A DNA stretch of 60,776 nucleotides, taken from positions 1 through 60,776 of the forward strand of contig CANQVO010000013.1 in the NCBI GenBank assembly GCA_947627325.1, in the 5' to 3' direction. The notes beneath the pieces were generated by a model that saw only the letters and a list, made by a program, of their open reading frames with translations, searched no databases and had not been told where the DNA came from. The translations under genes and the position numbers were made by a program. Positions 56,768 through 60,776 of the stretch are shown here, in pieces. Position 1 is the stretch's first letter. Every line of letters starts with the position of its first letter. The DNA comes from an uncultured Oscillospiraceae bacterium (GTDB lineage Bacteria; Bacillota; Clostridia; Oscillospirales; Oscillospiraceae).

Positions 56768-58543
56768 ATGGCGGATATGGTCATGTCAGGCGGCGCTCTG
56801 GGGGAGTTCGTCCAGGGCACACTGCTGGACAGTTTTCTGAAGATCGCGCGGGTGAATTTAATTACCGGGGAATACGAGTTTTTGAAGCTGGAGAAGGTCT
56901 TGCAGGACGTGGAGCTGTCCAACCTCCCCAGCATCTACGACTACATCAAAAAACAGGTGGAGGCCAAACTGGTCCTGTCCGAGTATGTGGAGGACTACCT
57001 GAAATTCTCCGACCCCGCCTACGTCCAGGCCCGGGTCTTCTCCGGGGAACAGCGGATCGTCCAGAGCTACATCCGCAAGGCCGGGGGGCGCAATATGTGG
57101 GTCACCTTCGGCATCGTGGCCCCCAGGGACTGCGGCCCGGACCACCCGTGGGCGCTCTTCACCTGGCGGGAGGCGGACACCGACACCACCACCATGGTGG
57201 ACGCCCTGTCCACCCTGTCTTTCATCTACTACAAGATCCTGAAGATCAACCTGACCCGGGACAGCTACGAGTGCGTGAAGGTGGACGACTACGAGCTCAA
57301 GACCTTCGTGGGCTGGTGCCGCAAGATCTCGGAGTGGTGGAACAGCTTTGCCGAGCACGGCAACGTCTACCCCGAGGATGAGGAGGTCTACCGCCAGTTC
57401 ACCAACCTGGAACAGCTCCGCGCCTGCTTTAAGGAGGACCGCTCCAAGATCAGCTGCCGCTACCGCCGGAAGATCGGGGACGAGTTCCGCTGGGTGCAGA
57501 TGGACCTGGTGCCCAGCATTGAGTACACCAACCAAAACCAGGTGCTGATCCTCTACGTCAAGGACGTGCACGAAGAGCACCTGATGGAGCTGCGGGCCCG
57601 GGAGGAACTGGTGGACAGCTACCACCGGGACGCTCTGACCATGCTCCACAACCGGCACAAGTACAACCTGGACCTGGAGCGCCTGCAAAAGGGCGAGAGC
57701 CCCATCCTCACCTGTATGTACATCGACGTCAACGGCCTCCACGAGATGAACAACCGCCTGGGCCACGACAAGGGCGACGGGATGCTCTGCGCCGTGGCGG
57801 ACACCTTGCGGAAATACTTCCCCGAGGAGATGCTCTACCGCATCGGCGGGGACGAGTTCGTCATGCTGAGCACCCGGCTGTCCAAGCGGAGCGTGGAGCG
57901 GATCTTGACCGAGGTGCGCCAGGACCTGGCCCAGAACAACTACGACATCTCCGCCGGCGTGGAGAGCGGGGCGCGGGAGCTGCCGGTCTACAAGATCGTG
58001 GGCGCGGCCGAGCTGGCCATGCGGGCGGACAAGGAGCTCTACTACAAGAAAAAAGGCCACCAGCGCCGCAACCGCACCCTCAACGAGGAGCTGGAGCGGA
58101 TGTTGGCCCAGAAGCGGGACGCGGAGGCGTTTTTGAAGATCATCAGCACCAAGTTCGCCGGAGTCTACTTTGTGGACCTGGCCAAGGACACCCTGCGCCA
58201 CATCTACATCCCCGACTACTTCCGCCATCTGCTGGAGCAGGTGGACTACTGTTACAGCGCAGCCCTGCGGCTGTACGTGGATCGGTTCGTCAAGGAGGAG
58301 TACCAGGCCCCCTTCCTCCGGGTGATCGACTACGCCAGCCTGGCCCAGCAGCTAAAGGGGAGCGCGCCCGTCCAGTTCTCCTACCAGAAGGTGGACGGCA
58401 CCTGGATGGATCTGCGGATCCTGGGCATCGACACCCAGGCCAAGGACGAGACCATCTGGATCTTCGCCGACCGGGACGAGCGGACCCCCGCCGAGGACGA
58501 CCCCTCCCCCGCCGAAGAGCCCCCCGCCGAAAACGAGGCGTGA
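56768..58543 (+). CDS. Cytoplasmic diguanylate cyclase (GGDEF) protein
   Basis: A 591-residue soluble protein without membrane helices. Residues 1-290 contain two or three divergent sensor-like (PAS-type) segments with R-W-V-Q-M-D-L-V-P near 241-249. The GGDEF domain follows (about 305-445): D-A-L-T-M-L-H-N-R, M-Y-I-D-V-N-G-L-H-E-M-N and an intact R-I-G-G-D-E-F-V. No RxxD inhibitory site precedes G-G-D-E-F, so product inhibition is not expected. A further 110-residue PAS-like segment follows, and an acidic Pro-rich tail. It should make c-di-GMP in response to a cytoplasmic signal. No EAL or PilZ gene lies nearby. Confidence 0.88.
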   Translation: MADMVMSGGALGEFVQGTLLDSFLKIARVNLITGEYEFLKLEKVLQDVELSNLPSIYDYIKKQVEAKLVLSEYVEDYLKFSDPAYVQARVFSGEQRIVQSYIRKAGGRNMWVTFGIVAPRDCGPDHPWALFTWREADTDTTTMVDALSTLSFIYYKILKINLTRDSYECVKVDDYELKTFVGWCRKISEWWNSFAEHGNVYPEDEEVYRQFTNLEQLRACFKEDRSKISCRYRRKIGDEFRWVQMDLVPSIEYTNQNQVLILYVKDVHEEHLMELRAREELVDSYHRDALTMLHNRHKYNLDLERLQKGESPILTCMYIDVNGLHEMNNRLGHDKGDGMLCAVADTLRKYFPEEMLYRIGGDEFVMLSTRLSKRSVERILTEVRQDLAQNNYDISAGVESGARELPVYKIVGAAELAMRADKELYYKKKGHQRRNRTLNEELERMLAQKRDAEAFLKIISTKFAGVYFVDLAKDTLRHIYIPDYFRHLLEQVDYCYSAALRLYVDRFVKEEYQAPFLRVIDYASLAQQLKGSAPVQFSYQKVDGTWMDLRILGIDTQAKDETIWIFADRDERTPAEDDPSPAEEPPAENEA

Positions 58544-58570
58544 CCTCTCCGCCTGAAAACGCCGTCAAAT

Positions 58571-58614
58571 AAAAGGCCCCGCTGTCTCGAAGTCGAGACA
58601 GCGGGGCCTTTTTT
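58571..58614 (+). terminator. Terminator of the GGDEF gene
   Basis: A 20-bp perfect stem (GGCCCCGCTGTCTCGA core) around AG, with A run left and T run right; can act in both directions. Confidence 0.92.
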
Positions 58615-58623
58615 GCGTTGTCG

Positions 58624-58741
58624 TTCAAAAGTTGGTGGTTTCCCGGGTTCTTTGTCGCCGTTCAAAAGCCGGTGATCGTCCGGGCTTTTTTTGCGTCGCC
58701 AGTCAAAAGCCGATGGTTCGCCGGGGGCTTTTTGTCACCAG
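58624..58741. repeat. Three tandem degenerate terminator-like units of about 40 bases
   Basis: Units begin TTCAAAAG at about 58624 and 58663 and TCAAAAG at about 58703. Each contains a short GC palindrome then a T run (GGTTCTTT, GGGCTTTTTTT, GGGGGCTTTTT) and ends GTCGCCG / GTCGCCAG / GTCACCAG. They end at the stop of the SLH gene read from the other strand. Confidence 0.7.
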
Positions 58742-59715
58742 TTGAACCAGCCGGTGGTCTCCCGGGCTTGGACCACGTCCAGGGCGCCGGAGAGGAGCTG
58801 GGCGCACTGGGCCCGGGTCAGGGGGGCCTCCAGCTCCAGCGCCCCGTCGGCGCTGGTCTCCAGCACGCCGGTGCGCTCCAGGTTCACCGCCGCCTGGAAG
58901 GCCCAGGCGGGGGCGGCGGCGGTGTCGGCGTAGAAGGTGGTGGCCGCCACGTCGCTGACCGAGAGCATCCGGTTCAGGATCACCGCGGCCTCCGCCCGGG
59001 TCACCGTCCCGTCAGGGGCGAAGACCACCCGGCCGTCGCTGTCGGGATAGCCCCGGACCGTCCCCTGCTGGAGGGCGGCGGAGACGTAGCCCTTGCTCCA
59101 GGTGGGGATGCTGGCGTCGTCGGCAAAGCCGGTGGTCAGGGCGCTGTCCAGGGGCGCGCGGTCCAGCGCGGCCATGGCCAGGGTGAGGAACTCAGCCCGG
59201 GAGACGGGGGCGTCGGGGTGGAAATAGTAGGCCCCGCCCAGCCGCTCCCCCACCAGCACCCCCTCCTCGGCCAGGCGGATGGCGGCGTTGTAGCTGGGCT
59301 CGCCGGCCATGTCGGCGTAGGTCACCTTGGTGGAGGGCTTGCGGATGCGAAGGGTCACCTTGGCCGGTTCGGAGACGTTGCCCGAGGCGTCTGTGACGGT
59401 GAAGGTGAAGGAGTCCTTGCCCGTCTTGTTCTCATAGGGGGTGTAGACAAACGCCCCTGTGGCGCTGTCCACGATCTCCAGACTGCCCCGGGCGGGCTTT
59501 TTCACCAGCTGGAAGGTCATCTCCTCCCCCTGGGGGTCCACCCCGGTCAATCGGCCGGTATAGGCCACGTTTTTGCAGGTCTCAAAGCTCTGGGTCTGGG
59601 CGATGGGCGCGCCGGAGACGGCGGCGGTGGTCTGGCCGGCGGCCAGGGCCGCCGTGGCCGTCAGGGCCAGCGCCAACAGCAGGAGCGCCCAGCGGCGCGG
59701 GGAACGGTTTTTCAT
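58735..59715 (-). CDS. Secreted SLH-domain protein with cadherin-like (Big_9) domain
   Basis: A 326-residue protein with a signal peptide (1-26, ending A-L-A-A-G). Residues 35-127 form one beta-sandwich domain with Y-T-G-R-L-T-G-V-D-P-Q-G-E-E, G-A-F-V-Y-T-P-Y-E-N-K-T-G-K-D-S-F and V-T-D-A-S-G-N-V, the VCBS/cadherin-like pattern. Residues 130-320 hold three SLH units: Y-A-D-M-A then A-I-R-L-A-E-E-G-V-L; F-A-D-D-A then V-S-A-A-L-Q-Q-G-T-V-R-G-Y-P; and Y-A-D-T-A then A-V-N-L-E-R-T-G-V-L, with V-S-R-A-E-F and V-T-R-A-E-A motifs between. It is anchored to the wall through pyruvylated polysaccharide. ATG 59715 follows AAGGAGG. Confidence 0.9.
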   Translation of the reverse strand: MKNRSPRRWALLLLALALTATAALAAGQTTAAVSGAPIAQTQSFETCKNVAYTGRLTGVDPQGEEMTFQLVKKPARGSLEIVDSATGAFVYTPYENKTGKDSFTFTVTDASGNVSEPAKVTLRIRKPSTKVTYADMAGEPSYNAAIRLAEEGVLVGERLGGAYYFHPDAPVSRAEFLTLAMAALDRAPLDSALTTGFADDASIPTWSKGYVSAALQQGTVRGYPDSDGRVVFAPDGTVTRAEAAVILNRMLSVSDVAATTFYADTAAAPAWAFQAAVNLERTGVLETSADGALELEAPLTRAQCAQLLSGALDVVQARETTGWFNW

Positions 59716-59834
59716 AGGCTGACTGCCTCCTTTTCCATGACGATGTCCTTAGTTTGGTTGAACCGCGGCAAAATATGCGAGACAGCTTTCCCGCCGGAGC
59801 GCATATACTCCAAGGTGAAAGGGAGGCGACCCAT

Positions 59835-60170
59835 ATGGACGACCAGCGCCGAGGCGAATTTTACTGCAAGGGCTTTTTCGACCCCGCCCCACAGCCCCGC
59901 CCGCAACCTCTCACCCCCGGCCCCGGCTGGGAGCGAGGCCGGGACCTGTCCTGGCCTGACGAGGCGCTGGCGGCGGCCTACCGCCGCTCCCAGGGCGCCT
60001 TTTTCCGCGCCGGGGCGGAGGGCTTCTCCCTGGCCTATCCCCTGGACTGCCGCGCCCCCTTCCCCCTGCCCGAGCTGTTCTGCTTCGCCCGGGCGGAGTG
60101 CCTGGGCGGCCGGGGCTGGTGGGTGTTCTCCTTTGACAGCCGCTCCCTGCCCTGCTTTTCCGGCGCATAA
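59835..60170 (+). CDS. Hypothetical small protein upstream of coat genes
   Basis: A 111-residue protein starting at ATG 59835 behind AAGGGAGGCG. It is rich in Pro, Phe, Arg and Trp, with C-K-G-F-F-D-P-A-P near the start, a Y-R-R-S-Q-G-A-F-F-R segment and W-W-V-F-S-F-D-S near the end. There is no signal peptide or membrane helix. I recognise no family. It lies 52 bases upstream of two coat-like genes in the same direction, so a spore role is possible. A candidate -10 (TATACT at about 59807) lies just upstream, without a good -35. Confidence 0.55.
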   Translation: MDDQRRGEFYCKGFFDPAPQPRPQPLTPGPGWERGRDLSWPDEALAAAYRRSQGAFFRAGAEGFSLAYPLDCRAPFPLPELFCFARAECLGGRGWWVFSFDSRSLPCFSGA

Positions 60171-60222
60171 TCCGGCCCGGTCTGGCAAAGACTACCTCCA
60201 TCACCAGAAAGGAGGGAGTCTT

Positions 60223-60408
60223 ATGGCCGATCTCACCACCAAGGAGCTCAGCGCCCTGACAGACCAGCTCAACTACGAGCGGATGATGGCCGGTAAATAC
60301 GCCGCCGCCCAGATAGGCTGCCAGACCCAGGACCTGTGCGCCACCTATGACCGCTGCGCCCAGCAGCACCGGGACAACTACCAGAGCCTGCTCGATTTCT
60401 TGAAGTAA
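60223..60408 (+). CDS. Small spore coat protein (CotF-like)
   Basis: A 61-residue helical protein. L-T-T-K-E-L-S-A-L-T-D-Q-L at the start, then a Q-T-Q-D-L-C segment and Q-Q-H-R-D-N-Y near the end, match the short CotF-related coat proteins of Clostridia, which form a two-helix unit. ATG 60223 follows AAAGGAGGGAG. The next coat gene begins 15 bases after its stop. Confidence 0.7.
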   Translation: MADLTTKELSALTDQLNYERMMAGKYAAAQIGCQTQDLCATYDRCAQQHRDNYQSLLDFLK

Positions 60409-60423
60409 AAAGGAGGGATCCCC

Positions 60424-60681
60424 TTGACCGACCAGGAGCGCATCACAGACCTCATCTTCTCGGAGAAGAAGATGAGCGACAATTACAGCATCTGGGCCAG
60501 CGAGTGTACCAACCTCAAACTGCGGGACACCTTCCTGACCCTCCTGAACCAGAGCCACAAGACCCAGACCGACCTGTTCACCGCCGCCCAGCAGAAGGGC
60601 TGGTACAAACAAGTCCCCCAGGCCCAGCCCGACCAGATCCAGCAGGCCTACCAGCAATTCTCCACCCAGTCCCCCAACTGA
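60424..60681 (+). CDS. CotF-family spore coat protein
   Basis: An 85-residue helical protein: D-L-I-F-S-E-K-K-M-S-D-N-Y, then W-A-S-E-C-T-N-x-K-L-R-D-T-F, H-K-T-Q-T-D-L-F and G-W-Y-K are typical CotF features. The Q/P-rich tail ends in A-Y-Q-Q-F. The start is TTG 60424 behind AAAAGGAGGG. It forms a pair with the preceding small coat gene. Confidence 0.85.
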   Translation: MTDQERITDLIFSEKKMSDNYSIWASECTNLKLRDTFLTLLNQSHKTQTDLFTAAQQKGWYKQVPQAQPDQIQQAYQQFSTQSPN

Positions 60682-60691
60682 CCCCCAAAAA

Positions 60692-60727
60692 CAAGAAACA
60701 CCGTGCCAGGCGCACGGTGTTTCTTGC
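60692..60727. terminator. Terminator of the coat-gene cluster
   Basis: The 15-bp stem CAAGAAACACCGTGC with its complement; the T run lies inside the stem, so strength is uncertain. The last 49 bases of the window hold nothing recognisable. Confidence 0.65.
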
Positions 60728-60776
60728 TATAAAGAGGACCGCCGCCCCAAAGGGCCCGCGCCGCTCCCCCGGGGGT

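Overview
The window comes from the chromosome of a GC-rich (roughly two thirds G+C by eye), endospore-forming, anaerobic Firmicute. A member of the gut Oscillospiraceae (Flavonifractor/Pseudoflavonifractor/Oscillibacter-like) fits best. The reasons are the sporulation genes (yabP-yabQ-divIC-yabR block, a SpoIIQ-like M23 protein, CotF-type coat proteins), anaerobic oxidative-stress proteins (rubrerythrin, rubredoxin), an oxygen-sensitive class I fumarase subunit, SLH-domain surface proteins, and clostridial gene orders such as recA-recX-rimO-pgsA. Nothing looks like a phage, integrative element, CRISPR array, rRNA or tRNA. It reads as core chromosome with a few lineage-specific modules.

Layout. 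1-1.3 kb: rubrerythrin 3' end, rubredoxin, a lipoprotein. 1.3-4.3 kb (minus): UDP-galactopyranose mutase plus a GT2 glycosyltransferase, then hibernation factor HPF. 4.4-7.5 kb (minus): membrane-anchored RCC1-like protein, amidohydrolase, class I fumarase alpha subunit. 7.6-9.2 kb (minus): yabP-yabQ-divIC-yabR sporulation/division block. 9.3-12.8 kb: SUFU-domain protein and a PTS-EIIC-like permease, converging on a hemolysin III gene. The 0.9-kb gap between them holds two inverted, diverged copies of a structured repeat around a shared terminator. 12.9-20.8 kb (minus): rpoB-rpoC with its own promoter. 20.8-25.7 kb (minus): MATE transporter, cysteine desulfurase, VanW-family wall protein. 25.8-34 kb (plus): XpaC-like protein, zinc-ribbon/Ig-like protein, YqhQ, PrmC, RecA, RecX, RimO, PgsA. 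34-40.5 kb (minus): a SpoIIE-type phosphatase with a GHKL kinase domain, behind two tandem paralogous symporters that carry degenerate GHKL-like N-termini. 40.6-43.7 kb: RodA/FtsW protein (minus), then TsaE, TsaB and uracil phosphoribosyltransferase. 43.9-48.4 kb: SpoIIQ-like protein (minus) and a MacAB-like exporter (plus). 48.5-60.7 kb: SLH protein, SleB-like hydrolase, glycosyltransferase and GT4-CsaB fusion (minus), DUF4330 and PAP2 proteins, GGDEF protein, a second SLH protein (minus), and a small coat-protein cluster.

How it fits together. Envelope biology dominates: Glf/GT2, RodA, VanW, PAP2, two glycosyltransferases and a CsaB-type pyruvyl transferase whose expected product anchors SLH proteins, two of which are encoded nearby. 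The second theme is sporulation. The third is signalling: GGDEF, and PP2C plus GHKL beside the unusual transporters.

Most worth following up: (1) the paired 3'-UTR structured elements near 11.2-12.0 kb, whose hairpins covary between copies and carry an exactly conserved purine mirror repeat; (2) the A+T-rich decamer TTATGTAAAC, found six times exactly plus one near match, always on the plus strand, in all coding contexts; (3) the GHKL-like/SDF symporter pair next to the PP2C-GHKL protein. All calls were made by reading the sequence; no database search was run.
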